Origin: Echinicola soli
GTDB lineage: Bacteria; Bacteroidota; Bacteroidia; Cytophagales; Cyclobacteriaceae
Direction: 5' to 3'
Assembly (NCBI RefSeq): GCF_006575665.1
Contig: NZ_CP041253.1
Span: forward strand, 1,927,501 to 1,991,500
Length of the DNA: 64,000 nucleotides
The notes below the pieces were generated by a model. That model was not told where the DNA came from and searched no databases. It worked only from the letters and a program-made list of their open reading frames with translations. Both the position numbers and the translations under genes were made by a program. This document shows positions 36,820 to 46,650 of this stretch, one piece after another. Position 1 is the first letter of the stretch; each line of letters begins with the position of its first letter.

Positions 36820-39800
36820 ATGAACCCAAAATTACTCATAATGCTGGCAGGTGTCTGGTTAGGCATGCATGCTCCAGCAATTGGCACTGTTGCGGACACA
36901 GGGCCGATCCCCCATTCTTCATTTGTGTTTCCCGTGGACAAGACCATTCGCGGTGTGGTAAAAGATGCTGAAGATGGGCAGACCATCCCCGGTGTAAACG
37001 TGATGCTAAAAGGTACCCAAAACGGTACAGTCACTGATATGGATGGAGCCTTTCAGCTGACTGTTCCTGACGATGCCAGCACGTTGATGGTGTCGTTTGT
37101 TGGTTATTTGTCGAAAGAAGTTTCCATTGGCAATCAAGGCAATCTTGAAATTTTATTGGAGCAAGATGTTCAAAACCTGGATGAAGTCGTGGTGGTGGGC
37201 TATGGCACGGCCAGAAAGCGTGACCTTACTGGAGCCGTCAGTCGTGTAGGAGAAGAAGGATTCAACAAAGGGGTAAACGTGTCTCCAGACCAGCTGATCC
37301 AGGGGAAAGTCGCTGGAGTGGACATCATCAATAACAGTGGTGCTCCCGGAGGCCAAGTGACTTTTAGGATTCGTGGCACTTCCTCCGTGCGTTCAGGTAA
37401 TCAGCCGCTTTTTGTGGTAGATGGTGTGCCCTTGGACGGCCGAAATACCAAACCCGGGGCGACAGCAGGTGAGCTGGGCAGTACGGAAGGTTCCAATCCG
37501 CTCAATTTTATCAATCCCAATGACATCGAATCGATCGATGTGCTGAAGGATGCTTCAGCCACGGCCATTTATGGCTCTAGGGGAGCAAATGGTGTGGTGA
37601 TCATCACCACCAAAAAAGGAAAGTCCGGCGCTCCTAAGGTGACAGTGGACATGAGCACAGCGGTGAGTACCATGGTGCGCCGACCGGACATCATGGATGG
37701 CGATACATATCGTCAGGCATTGCAGCATAGGGGGATAGAAGGCAATAACGGAGGAGATGCCGTGGATGCTTTTGATGAGATCACCCAAACTGCCCTGACC
37801 AACAGACTTAACCTCAGTGTAAGCGGTGGTGGAGAAAAAAACAATTACCGTCTTTCGCTGGGATATCATGACCAAGAAGGTGTGGTAAAAGAATCAGGCT
37901 TAAAGAAATATACAGCGAGCTATACGACCAGTTACCGCTTCTTACCAGAGGACAGAGTGAAGCTGGACGTCAGCTTGATCGCGTCAAACACAGTGGAGCA
38001 GGGCGCTCCTATTGCTGAAAATTCGAATGTCAATGGCAGTTTGATTGGCAATGCGATCGAATGGAATCCCACGGTGCCTTTCCGGTATGCAGACGGGTCA
38101 TTTGTTCAGCGAATATATAACCAGGAGGGGTATGAAGTTGCCGGATTGTCCACTAACCCAGCAGCACTTTTGGCTTATTATAACGACAAAAGCAATGTGA
38201 CCAACATTTTGGGAAATGTGGCCCTTACGGTCAATATCATTGATGGCCTGGACTACCGATTTAGCATCGGCGTCAATCATGCCAAGGGCAACCGTACCGT
38301 GGACACTTCTGGTGAATTGTTTTTGAGCACCATTACGGATTTGGGCTTGGCCATTTCCAATAGCTCCACTTTGACCAGCCAGACGCTAAATCATACCCTT
38401 AACTATAAAAAGGACCTGGGAAAAGTGCATTTGAATGCCCTGCTGGGGTATGAGTTTCAGGATTATAAAAGTTATGTCAACAATATCTCGGCACGTGGCT
38501 TCACATCATTTGACGTTTTCGGAACGGATATTTTACAAAACCCTTCGCGTGAAAATGTAGGCGTAAGTTCCTTTCGTGACCCTACCAACCAGCTCCAATC
38601 ATTCTTTGGTCGTGTCAACCTGAATTTCTCTGATCGATTTTTGTTGACGGGAACCATGCGGGCAGATGGTTCCACGAAGTTTGGTGAGAACAATAAGTAC
38701 GGTTATTTTCCTTCGTTTGCTGGTGCCTGGGTGCTGAGCGAAGAGGGATTCTTGAAGTCCAGTAACCTCGTGGATAACCTTAAATTCAGAGTGGGGTGGG
38801 GCATTACCGGTAATCAGGAGTTCCCAGCGGGAGCTTCCCAAGAACGGTATGCTTTCGGAAATCAGCAAATTTCCCTGGTCAATGTGGCCAATCCAGACTT
38901 GAAATGGGAAACTACCGAAACAGTAAACATTGGCCTTGATTTTTCACTCTTCCGATCTAGGCTGATGGGGTCTTTGGAGTATTTTGACAAGGCGACCACT
39001 GACTTGTTGTTCCAGTTGCCGACCATTCAGCCGGCGCCGGCCGCCCAGTTTTGGACCAATGTGCCGGCTACTGTGAGAAACAGGGGAATGGAGCTGATGC
39101 TGAGCACTATTGTCGCGGATTCGGAAAAATTACTTTGGGAGGTGGGTATGAATGCCACCTATCTCTCCAATGAACTGACCAATTATGACGGAGCTCCCGT
39201 GTGGACTGGTCAAATCAATGGAAACGGACTCGGAGGGGGATCCAATTCCCAGCAGCTCGTTAATGACCATCCACTGAACGTATTTAAGATGCTCAGGTTT
39301 GAAGGTTTTGATGAAGATGGGGAGGCCCTCTATTCCGCCCAAGAAGAGTTTGTGGGCGATCCAAATCCCAACTTCCTGTTGGGTGTAAACACACGGCTGG
39401 ACTATGGAAAGTTTGGTTTTAACATGAGCTTAAACGGAGCGTTTGGCCACCAGATTTATAACAACACCGCCAATGCATATTTGACGGCAGCCAATTTTGG
39501 CTTGGGAAGGAATTCATCGCCGGAAATTGGCCTGGGCAATGAAAGTCTTGCCAATGCCAATGTGGTTTCCACACGCTTCCTGGAAGAGGGAAATTTCCTA
39601 AGACTGCAAAACGCTTCTGTCAGCTATAACCTAGGGGGAATAGGGCAAGTAGTAAGTAATCTTCGCTTCTCACTCACTGGTCAAAACCTGTTTTTGATCA
39701 CAAATTATAGCGGTTTTGACCCTGAAGTCAATACCAACCGGTCGGTGGACGGTGTTCCGTCGTATGGGATCGAATACGCACCTTATCCGAGAGCAAGGAC

Positions 39801-39831
39801 GTTTCTGCTGGGGGTAAGTGCTTCCTTTTGA
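36820..39831 (+). CDS. SusC/RagA-family TonB-dependent outer-membrane receptor
   Basis: A 1003-residue SusC with a signal peptide (MNPKLLIMLAGVWLGMHAPA). The carboxypeptidase-regulatory-like domain (IRGVVKDAEDGQTIPGVNVM, about 44-63) is followed by LDEVVVVGYGTARKRDLTGAV and a plug with KDASATAIYGSRGANGVVIIT. The long barrel closes with FLLGVSASF. It is clearly related in its first 250 residues to the SusC at 31895, but the barrel differs, as expected for receptors of different oligosaccharides. The cognate SusD follows after 74 bases. Confidence 0.95.
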   Translation: MNPKLLIMLAGVWLGMHAPAIGTVADTGPIPHSSFVFPVDKTIRGVVKDAEDGQTIPGVNVMLKGTQNGTVTDMDGAFQLTVPDDASTLMVSFVGYLSKEVSIGNQGNLEILLEQDVQNLDEVVVVGYGTARKRDLTGAVSRVGEEGFNKGVNVSPDQLIQGKVAGVDIINNSGAPGGQVTFRIRGTSSVRSGNQPLFVVDGVPLDGRNTKPGATAGELGSTEGSNPLNFINPNDIESIDVLKDASATAIYGSRGANGVVIITTKKGKSGAPKVTVDMSTAVSTMVRRPDIMDGDTYRQALQHRGIEGNNGGDAVDAFDEITQTALTNRLNLSVSGGGEKNNYRLSLGYHDQEGVVKESGLKKYTASYTTSYRFLPEDRVKLDVSLIASNTVEQGAPIAENSNVNGSLIGNAIEWNPTVPFRYADGSFVQRIYNQEGYEVAGLSTNPAALLAYYNDKSNVTNILGNVALTVNIIDGLDYRFSIGVNHAKGNRTVDTSGELFLSTITDLGLAISNSSTLTSQTLNHTLNYKKDLGKVHLNALLGYEFQDYKSYVNNISARGFTSFDVFGTDILQNPSRENVGVSSFRDPTNQLQSFFGRVNLNFSDRFLLTGTMRADGSTKFGENNKYGYFPSFAGAWVLSEEGFLKSSNLVDNLKFRVGWGITGNQEFPAGASQERYAFGNQQISLVNVANPDLKWETTETVNIGLDFSLFRSRLMGSLEYFDKATTDLLFQLPTIQPAPAAQFWTNVPATVRNRGMELMLSTIVADSEKLLWEVGMNATYLSNELTNYDGAPVWTGQINGNGLGGGSNSQQLVNDHPLNVFKMLRFEGFDEDGEALYSAQEEFVGDPNPNFLLGVNTRLDYGKFGFNMSLNGAFGHQIYNNTANAYLTAANFGLGRNSSPEIGLGNESLANANVVSTRFLEEGNFLRLQNASVSYNLGGIGQVVSNLRFSLTGQNLFLITNYSGFDPEVNTNRSVDGVPSYGIEYAPYPRARTFLLGVSASF

Positions 39832-39905
39832 ATAATTAAGGCATTAGATATGAGACAGAGAGACGTAAGAATGATCCTGCCCTAATAACCAATAACCCAA
39901 AAACC

Positions 39906-41402
39906 ATGAAAAAACAATCCATAATATATACGCTGGCGTTGACCGCTTTATTTTCCTGCACGGATCTCGATGAGGAATTGCGTTCAGAGCTACCAAAAGA
40001 CAAGGCAGAGGCCTTTCTAAAAGAAAATGTAGACTATAGCTCCTTGATGGAAACGGTTTATCGAGACTTTGATAGCCGATATATCCAGCATGCAGGCTGT
40101 GTATGGCTCTTCCAGGAGATCAGCGGGGATGCGGCCATTGTTCCTTCCCGTCCTTCCGGTTGGGACAACGGCGGAGTGTACCGCCAGCTGCATACGCATA
40201 CCTGGGTACCGACCAATCCTTATATCCAATCCCTTTGGAGAGGCTTGAACAAAGGGATCTTCGATGCCACCAATGTGCTTTCCTTTGATCCATCGGCTGA
40301 GCTGGCTGCAGAGGCGAGGTTCCTCCGGGCATTTTTCATGTACTCGGTTTTGGACTTGTTTGATCAAGTGCCTTTCCGAGAACCAGGAGACGATCTGCTG
40401 GAACCTTCTACTGTACTTCGGGGCAAGGCGGCTGCAGATTTTATCATCGAGGAAGTAGAAGAGGTTCTTCCTGACCTAGTCGCTGATGGACCAGCCTACA
40501 GGGCTTCGCAGAATGCTGCCCATGGGCTTTTGGCAAAGCTATACCTGAACAAGGGCGTATATGAAAACCGTGAAGCACCTCAGTTTGCCACTTCGGATAT
40601 GGATAAGGTGATCATGCATGTCGATGCCATTCAAGGTAAAAGCCTGGGTTTTTACTGGGACAGTTTTGTACCGGAAAATAACAGTACTTCTTCGGAATTA
40701 GTCTTTACGATCGAGGGATTGGGAGGAGTTAGGTCGCATTCGCTTTGGGTATGGTGGCACGCCATTTTTCCTACCGAGATGACACTTCCCAACGGTGGAG
40801 GCTGGAATGGCTTCTGCTCCACACCGGAAGTCTATGAGCTATTTGAGGAAAATGATGTCAGAAGATATTACGAGCACCCGTTGACGGAAGCCCACGGCTA
40901 TAATGCAGGCTTTCTGACAGGACAGCAGACAGATGCTGAAGGAAACCCGTTGCCGGATGTGGTCTTTACCAAGGAGGTACCCAAGATTGTGGGAGCCACG
41001 CTTTGGAACGGCTATCGGCCAGTAAAATATATTCCCGATTATGAATATCCTGGAGCAGCAAACAATGATGTCGTATTGCTTCGCTATGCGGACCTTTTGC
41101 TGATGAAAGCCGAAGCTTTATGGCGCAATGGAGATAATGCCACTGCACTGGGAATCATTAACCAAGTAAGGGAAAGAAATAATATTGGCCCACTGGAGGA
41201 GGTGAATGCCCAAGTGCTATTGGACGAGAGGGGAAGAGAGCTGTTTTGGGAAGGTCATCGTAGACAGGATATGGTTCGTTTTGGAACATTCTTGGGTGAA
41301 TGGACACTCAAGGAGGCCTCTGATCCGAAATACTTGATCTTTCCGATTCCACCTGCCGATGTGCTTTCCAATCCAAATTTGGATCAGAATCCTGGGTTCT
41401 GA
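39906..41402 (+). CDS. SusD/RagB-family glycan-binding lipoprotein
   Basis: A 498-residue SusD. Lipobox ALFSCTDLD (Cys about 18), then ELRSELPKDKAEAFLKENVDY. TPR-type helices (AEARFLRAFFMYSVLDLFDQVPFREPG) and the C-terminal blocks LLMKAEALWRNGDNATALGIINQVRERN and ELFWEGHRRQDMVRFG follow, ending in NPNLDQNPGF. It forms the third SusC/SusD pair. An odd GAGDTHUS-type repeat is absent; the protein looks intact. Confidence 0.94.
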   Translation: MKKQSIIYTLALTALFSCTDLDEELRSELPKDKAEAFLKENVDYSSLMETVYRDFDSRYIQHAGCVWLFQEISGDAAIVPSRPSGWDNGGVYRQLHTHTWVPTNPYIQSLWRGLNKGIFDATNVLSFDPSAELAAEARFLRAFFMYSVLDLFDQVPFREPGDDLLEPSTVLRGKAAADFIIEEVEEVLPDLVADGPAYRASQNAAHGLLAKLYLNKGVYENREAPQFATSDMDKVIMHVDAIQGKSLGFYWDSFVPENNSTSSELVFTIEGLGGVRSHSLWVWWHAIFPTEMTLPNGGGWNGFCSTPEVYELFEENDVRRYYEHPLTEAHGYNAGFLTGQQTDAEGNPLPDVVFTKEVPKIVGATLWNGYRPVKYIPDYEYPGAANNDVVLLRYADLLLMKAEALWRNGDNATALGIINQVRERNNIGPLEEVNAQVLLDERGRELFWEGHRRQDMVRFGTFLGEWTLKEASDPKYLIFPIPPADVLSNPNLDQNPGF

Positions 41403-41858
41403 TTTTCTCGAATAGATGCGAAGAGCGCAAAGTGGTGACTTCGCTGATCCTGATAGGTTGATGATTGTGGTATGGGGTACGGATAACTTGACCCTTGTGT
41501 TATGTCACATCTACGTTGGCGCATTCCTGCCCCCCTATCTCCTAAAGGGGCAATCCTGTGCGCTGACATTCCCTTTAGGGGACCGAGGGGTGAGCGAAGA
41601 GGAGGAACAGCCTGCCCCACATGGATACCGGGGAGGACGTGGCAGGCTCATGTTTTGAAAACGAGATTGCCTCACTACGTTCGCAATGACGTTATAAGAA
41701 AATATTACCCAAAAATTTATAGTTGACTTAACCATAGTTAGCTCCAAAAGTACGACTACTTTCCATCCCGAAAGTGCAGGATAGTATTGAAAGTAGACAG
41801 CTGTAATATTAAATGATACAATCTAAGCTGGAAGGAGCTTTAAAAATTAATTGATAAA
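41403..41858. repeat. Gene-free 456-bp spacer with palindromic repeats
   Basis: A GC-rich element (about 41529-41600) contains CTCCTAAAGGGG and its partner CCCTTTAGGGG. A half copy of the CGTCATTGCGAG repeat family, in inverted sense, lies at 41662-41692 (CGAGATTGCCTCAC, then CGCAATGACG). The small frames here are repeat-derived and not called. The last 120 bases are AT-rich, probably the promoter of the beta-helix gene. Confidence 0.65.
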
Positions 41859-43739
41859 ATGCATAAACGGAAATTAACCTTTTTATTCCTGTTGGCCTTT
41901 TTGACAGGGTTTATGGTGGACACAATGGCCATTGATATTTGGGTGTCAAAAAATGGGGATGATGCCCATGACGGAACAAAGGCAAGCCCATTGGCGACGG
42001 TACATATGGCTTTGCGAAAGGCCAGGGAACTGCGCCGGCTGGATGACCCTTCCATTGATGGAGGCATCCGCATCTTGGTAGGCGATGGTATTTACAGGTT
42101 CATGGATCCACTGCTGATACGACCAGAAGATGCCGGGACAGCAGATAGTCCTACTGTCATCATGCCGGCATCAGGAGCCCAGCCTATTTTCTCAGGAGGA
42201 ACCAAGGTACTGAACTGGCAGAAAGCCGCCGACTTTCCAGAAGGACTTCCGGCAGCTGCCAAAGGCCAACTTTGGGTGGCAGATGTACCCGTAGTAGGCG
42301 GTCAGGAGGTGGAATTCCGCCAGCTTTGGATCAATGGCCAAAAAGCTAAACGGGCAACCAACCTATATGAAGGTGAACTGGAGAGGATCTTGTCCGTGGA
42401 TAGTGCCCGGCAGGAAATGTGGATTCCCACGCCGGAATGGGACTTTAAAAACCTGGATCAATTGGAATTTGTGATCCACCAGTGGTGGGCCATTGCCAAC
42501 CTGCGGGTAAAATCGGTGGAGGTGCAAGGAGAGAAGACCAAGTTGACCTTTCACCAACCGGAGAGTCAGATTGAGTTCCAGCATCCCTGGCCGGCTCCAT
42601 TTATCGATGCAAAAAATGAATACAATGGTAACTCAGCCTTTTACTGGCAGGGAGCAGCTGAATTGCTTAGCCAGCCGGGCGAGTGGTATCATGACAAGAA
42701 ATCAGAAAAGGTATATTACTGGCCAAAAGAGGACGAGAATATGGGTGAAGCAGAAGCCATAGTCCCTTTTCTGGAAACTATTGTCCGGATCATGGGGAAT
42801 GCAGACCATCCAGTTCGTCATATTGGTTTTGAAGGGATTGCTTTCGAGCATGCTACTTGGCTGAGGCCTTCCCATCGTGGCCATGTGCCTTTGCAGGCAG
42901 GCTGGTATATTTTGGAGGCTTACAAACTAAAGAAACCAGGAACACCGGATAAGGCCAGCCTTGAAAACCAAGCGTGGACAGGCCGACAGCCAGCAGGGGT
43001 CGAAGTAAACTATGCCACTAATATTCATTTCGAAAGGTGCCGCTTTGAGCATATGGCAGCTACCGGTCTTGATTTGGTAGAAGGAGTGAGCGATAGTAAA
43101 GTCATCGGCAATGTGTTCAGGGATATTGGGGGAACAGGCATTCAGGCAGGTTTCTTTGGAGGACCTGACTTTGAATCGCACTTGCCTTATGATCCTGAAG
43201 ATCCGAGGGAACTGGTGCACCACCTGGACATCAACAATAACTACATCACCAATGTGACCAATGAAGATTGGGGATGTGTCGGTATTAGTGTCGGATCCGC
43301 TCATGATGTCAATATTGAACACAACGAGGTAAGTGATATCAATTACTCAGGTATCTGTGTAGGCTGGTTCTGGACCAAGACCATTACGGCAGCCAAAAAC
43401 AACCGCATCCACGCCAATCGCATTCACAACTTCGCAAAGCAGATGTATGACGTGGGAGGGGTGTATACCCTTTCTGCCCAGCCGAATACCGAAATCAGTG
43501 AAAATGCCATCTACGACCTTCAGGACGCTCCCTATGCCCACATGCCACACCATCATCAATACATTTATTTTGATGAAGGCTCTTCCTATATCCGTGCGAC
43601 CAACAACTGGACGGAGCGGGACAAATTCTTTTCCAACAGCCCCGGACCGGGAAATTTATGGGAAAATAATGGGCCTGATGTAGATATAGCCATAAAAGAA
43701 AAGGCAGGCTTGGAGGAGGAATATAAAAGTATCAAGTAG
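41859..43739 (+). CDS. Secreted right-handed parallel beta-helix protein
   Basis: A 626-residue secreted protein (signal to about residue 24, DTMAI). It opens with a motif common to secreted beta-helix enzymes (IDIWVSKNGDDAHDGTKASPLATVHMALRKAR, broken here as IDIWVSKNGDDAHDG and the following ALRKAR). Helix coils rich in N/G/I repeats run from about 330 to 560 (HIGFEGIAFEHATW, NIHFERCRFEHMAATGLDLV, DINNNYITNVTNEDWGCVGI). It resembles GH120-like and uncharacterised beta-helix hydrolases more than GH28, because the GH28 motifs NTDG, DD and GHG are absent. Pectin or xylan side chains are possible targets. Confidence 0.75.
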   Translation: MHKRKLTFLFLLAFLTGFMVDTMAIDIWVSKNGDDAHDGTKASPLATVHMALRKARELRRLDDPSIDGGIRILVGDGIYRFMDPLLIRPEDAGTADSPTVIMPASGAQPIFSGGTKVLNWQKAADFPEGLPAAAKGQLWVADVPVVGGQEVEFRQLWINGQKAKRATNLYEGELERILSVDSARQEMWIPTPEWDFKNLDQLEFVIHQWWAIANLRVKSVEVQGEKTKLTFHQPESQIEFQHPWPAPFIDAKNEYNGNSAFYWQGAAELLSQPGEWYHDKKSEKVYYWPKEDENMGEAEAIVPFLETIVRIMGNADHPVRHIGFEGIAFEHATWLRPSHRGHVPLQAGWYILEAYKLKKPGTPDKASLENQAWTGRQPAGVEVNYATNIHFERCRFEHMAATGLDLVEGVSDSKVIGNVFRDIGGTGIQAGFFGGPDFESHLPYDPEDPRELVHHLDINNNYITNVTNEDWGCVGISVGSAHDVNIEHNEVSDINYSGICVGWFWTKTITAAKNNRIHANRIHNFAKQMYDVGGVYTLSAQPNTEISENAIYDLQDAPYAHMPHHHQYIYFDEGSSYIRATNNWTERDKFFSNSPGPGNLWENNGPDVDIAIKEKAGLEEEYKSIK

Positions 43740-44031
43740 CTAGTATCAAGTAGTGAGATATGACTATTGAGACATGAGCATAACGTCCCCGAAAGTATCG
43801 GGGCGAACGCAGAGCAACGGAGTGAAGCAATCTTCTTCTCTTGAGATGAGACTGCCGATGTAAACTTCGGAGTATAGCCCCAGCGGGGCTTAAGCTTCGT
43901 AACCACGGGTGGAGACCGTGGAAAAGAGGTTCCTTCCGATTATTAAAATATAGCTCCTCCCCGCCGCGGCGGGGAGGTTAGGTGGGGTAAATTGGAGCAA
44001 AAAGCCATTTGGTAATTATGATAAACAACTA
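43740..44031. repeat. Spacer composed almost entirely of short repeats
   Basis: In order: post-stop element (AGTATCAAGTAGTGAGATAT, 43743-43762), a hairpin of the CCCGAAAGTATCGGGG family (43789-43804), part of the AAGCAATCT repeat, GCCCCAGCGGGGC (43878-43890), CCACGGGTGGAGACCGTGG (43903-43921) and CTCCCCGCCGCGGCGGGGAG (43957-43976). No gene. Five different palindromes in 240 bases is unusually dense. Confidence 0.75.
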
Positions 44032-46281
44032 ATGAAACAAACAAACTACCAACTTTTTGATTTTTTGGATTTCGATCCTGAGCGGTTGGACGTTACTACT
44101 GATCGGTTGTGGCGTGCAGGAAGACCATTGGCAATCGAACAATGTGGCAAGGGGATCATTGTACATTTACCTTTTTACTGCCAAAAACCAACGGTGGATA
44201 TCCAGCTTGATCCGGAGGTGGAGCCTCAGTCTTTTGAGCTGCATATCCGGGCTTATGGAGAGCGGATTTTACGGGTGACAGCAGAAATGGGACAAAAGAT
44301 GCATGAAGAATCTCCAATGCTGGAAATGGCCAGTGATGTGAAAGAAATCCCTTTGTCCGTCGAGAAAACAGCCGAAGAATGGATTATCAGGGACGACAGG
44401 CAAGTGGTACGGGCGACCATAGATTTGTCAGCACCGACAATCGATTGGTGGAGCGACCTGCTTCCTGTTCCCGAGCCGACGTTTCAGGCTACCTTTTTTC
44501 CGGACGGAAAGAAAGCAGTGAAGATCAGTAGCCATGACCAGTTTTTCCCGGGAAGAGTGGATGCCATGGGACTGGCCATGATTTCCGTCGAGGAAAAACC
44601 GGCAAAGGCCACACTTTCATTTACAGCGCAGCCAGATGAGAAGTTTGCGGGTACCGGTGAGCGTTTTACCAAAATGGACCTGTCCGGTCGGACTTTTCAG
44701 CTGAAAAACCAAGACGGTCAAGGCGTCAATAACAGAAGGACTTATAAAAACGTCCCTTTTTACCTTTCGAGTGAAATGTACGGGATGTTTCTCCATACCT
44801 CGGCACATGGCAAGATATCCTTGGCCGACCATAGTACACGATCGGTACAGGTGCTAGTGGAAGAACCGCTGGCTGATGTATTTTTGCTGGGTGGGGAAAA
44901 TCCAAATGAAATACTTCAACATTATCGACGGTTGACAGGTTTTCCTGCCATGCCGCCGTTGTGGAGTTTTGGGGTTTGGATGAGCCGGATGACCTACTTT
45001 TCTGCCAATGAGGTAGTGGAAATATGCAATCGCCTGCGTGCCGAAAAATTTCCCTGTGATGTGATCCATCTGGATACTGGTTGGTTTGAGACAGACTGGT
45101 TGTGCGAATGGAAATTCAATGCCGAGCGTTTTCCGGATCCGAAAGGATTTGTGCAAAAGCTGAAGCAGCAGGGGTACCGTGTGAGCCTTTGGCAAATGCC
45201 GTATATCGCCGCCAATGCCATCCAGCACGATGAGGCAAAAGCCAATAACTATATCGGCCCATTAAAAGAAAGTAAAGTCCAGGGAGGGTCCAATTTCAGT
45301 GCTTTGGACTATGCGGGTACAATAGATTTTACCTATCCGCCGGCAGTGAATTGGTACAAAGGCCTGCTTAGGGAGCTTCTCGAAATGGGCGTGACCTGTA
45401 TCAAAACGGATTTTGGAGAAGAAATTCATTTGGATGCCGAGTATAAAAATATGCCAGCTGAGCTATTGAACAACCTATACGCTTTACTGTATCAAAAGGC
45501 GGCCTTTGAAGTGACCGAAGAGGTGGCTGGTGACGGTGTGGTGTGGGCGCGTGCCGGATGGGCAGGATGTCAGCGATATCCTATTCACTGGGGCGGTGAT
45601 GCAGCTGCCAGCTGGGACGGCATGGCCGGATCGCTAAAAGGAGGATTACACCTTGGTTTATCGGGGTTTGGCTTTTGGAGCCATGATGTGCCGGGCTTTC
45701 ACGGGGTGCCCAATTTTATGAATTCGGTAATCCCCGATGATTTGTATGTACGGTGGACACAGTTTGGTGTATTTACCTCCCATATTCGCTATCACGGCAC
45801 TTCCAAAAGAGAGCCCTATCATTATCCCTCTATTGCGGATACAGTCCGGAAGTGGTGGGAGTTGCGATATCTGCTGCTCCCGTATATCCTGGAGCAAAGC
45901 CGCCAGTCTATCCAATCAGGAATGCCTGTTTTGAGGGCCATGCTGCTCCATTTTCCTGAAGATCCCATGTGCTGGCATTTGGATGATCAGTATTTCTTTG
46001 GATCAGACTTCCTGGTAGCCCCAGTGATGAACAGTGAAAATGCCCGGAGTGTCTATCTTCCTGAGGGAAATTGGGTGGACTTTTTCTCCGGAAAGGCCCA
46101 AAAAGGCCCACAATGGATAAAATTGGATAATATCCCTATGGAGGAGATGCCTGTATGGGTGAGGCAAGGTGCTTCTATCCCTGTTTATCCTGAAGAAGTT
46201 GCCTGTACGGATGAAATGGATATGGACAAAGCAAAAAGTTTGGTGATCGACAGAAAATTTAAAGGAATTTGGAACAATTGA
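44032..46281 (+). CDS. Alpha-xylosidase, GH31 (YicI-like)
   Basis: A 749-residue GH31 enzyme without a signal peptide, so probably cytoplasmic. An N-terminal beta-sandwich (1-290) is followed by the (beta/alpha)8 barrel with GVWMSRMTYFSANEVVEICN (314-333), HLDTGWFETDW (347-357), nucleophile Asp460 in KTDFGE and acid/base Asp523 in WGGDAAASW. The TGERF block (208-212) and KTDFGEEI/DTGWF context match YicI-type alpha-xylosidases rather than alpha-glucosidases. It would trim alpha-xylosyl ends from imported oligosaccharides, such as xyloglucan or xylogalacturonan pieces. It opens the group of cytoplasmic genes. Confidence 0.9.
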   Translation: MKQTNYQLFDFLDFDPERLDVTTDRLWRAGRPLAIEQCGKGIIVHLPFYCQKPTVDIQLDPEVEPQSFELHIRAYGERILRVTAEMGQKMHEESPMLEMASDVKEIPLSVEKTAEEWIIRDDRQVVRATIDLSAPTIDWWSDLLPVPEPTFQATFFPDGKKAVKISSHDQFFPGRVDAMGLAMISVEEKPAKATLSFTAQPDEKFAGTGERFTKMDLSGRTFQLKNQDGQGVNNRRTYKNVPFYLSSEMYGMFLHTSAHGKISLADHSTRSVQVLVEEPLADVFLLGGENPNEILQHYRRLTGFPAMPPLWSFGVWMSRMTYFSANEVVEICNRLRAEKFPCDVIHLDTGWFETDWLCEWKFNAERFPDPKGFVQKLKQQGYRVSLWQMPYIAANAIQHDEAKANNYIGPLKESKVQGGSNFSALDYAGTIDFTYPPAVNWYKGLLRELLEMGVTCIKTDFGEEIHLDAEYKNMPAELLNNLYALLYQKAAFEVTEEVAGDGVVWARAGWAGCQRYPIHWGGDAAASWDGMAGSLKGGLHLGLSGFGFWSHDVPGFHGVPNFMNSVIPDDLYVRWTQFGVFTSHIRYHGTSKREPYHYPSIADTVRKWWELRYLLLPYILEQSRQSIQSGMPVLRAMLLHFPEDPMCWHLDDQYFFGSDFLVAPVMNSENARSVYLPEGNWVDFFSGKAQKGPQWIKLDNIPMEEMPVWVRQGASIPVYPEEVACTDEMDMDKAKSLVIDRKFKGIWNN

Positions 46282-46650
46282 AGAATGAAACGCAGACAGA
46301 TGACGCGGATAAAGTGAATTCACTCCGAAAACCAGGTTTTGAATTGTGTGAAATTATGACTTTCCACGGTACCGCCGCAGGGAAGTATCCATCGCTACCG
46401 CCATTGCGACGACCAAAGGGAGGAAGCAATCTCGTATTGTAGAAACAAGATTGCCGCGTCGTTCCTCCTCGCAATGACGATTTCTCTTACATCATTGCGA
46501 TGATCCCTGTGGGAGAGGAAGCAATCCCATCTCGGGACTGCCACGTCGTCCCCGATATCCATGTGAGGCAGGCTGTTTCTCCTCTTCGAAGTGACGGTTT
46601 CTCACCTCGAACTGGCAATAACATTTTGAATCTAAATATCTATAAAATAA
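46282..46650. repeat. 369-bp spacer with degenerate CGTCATTGCGAG-family repeats
   Basis: The span 46424-46600 holds at least two inverted arms of the GCAATCTC/CGCAATGACG repeat (AAGCAATCTCGTATTG, CCTCGCAATGACGATT, ATCATTGCGATGATCC, GGAAGCAATCCC). The reading frame running through 46500-46760 is repeat-derived and overlaps the true start of the next gene, so it is rejected. Confidence 0.6.

Noticed and set aside
41416..41726. Overlapping frames of 70-80 codons after the third SusD
   Set aside because: They run through GC-rich palindromic repeats and have no recognisable family.
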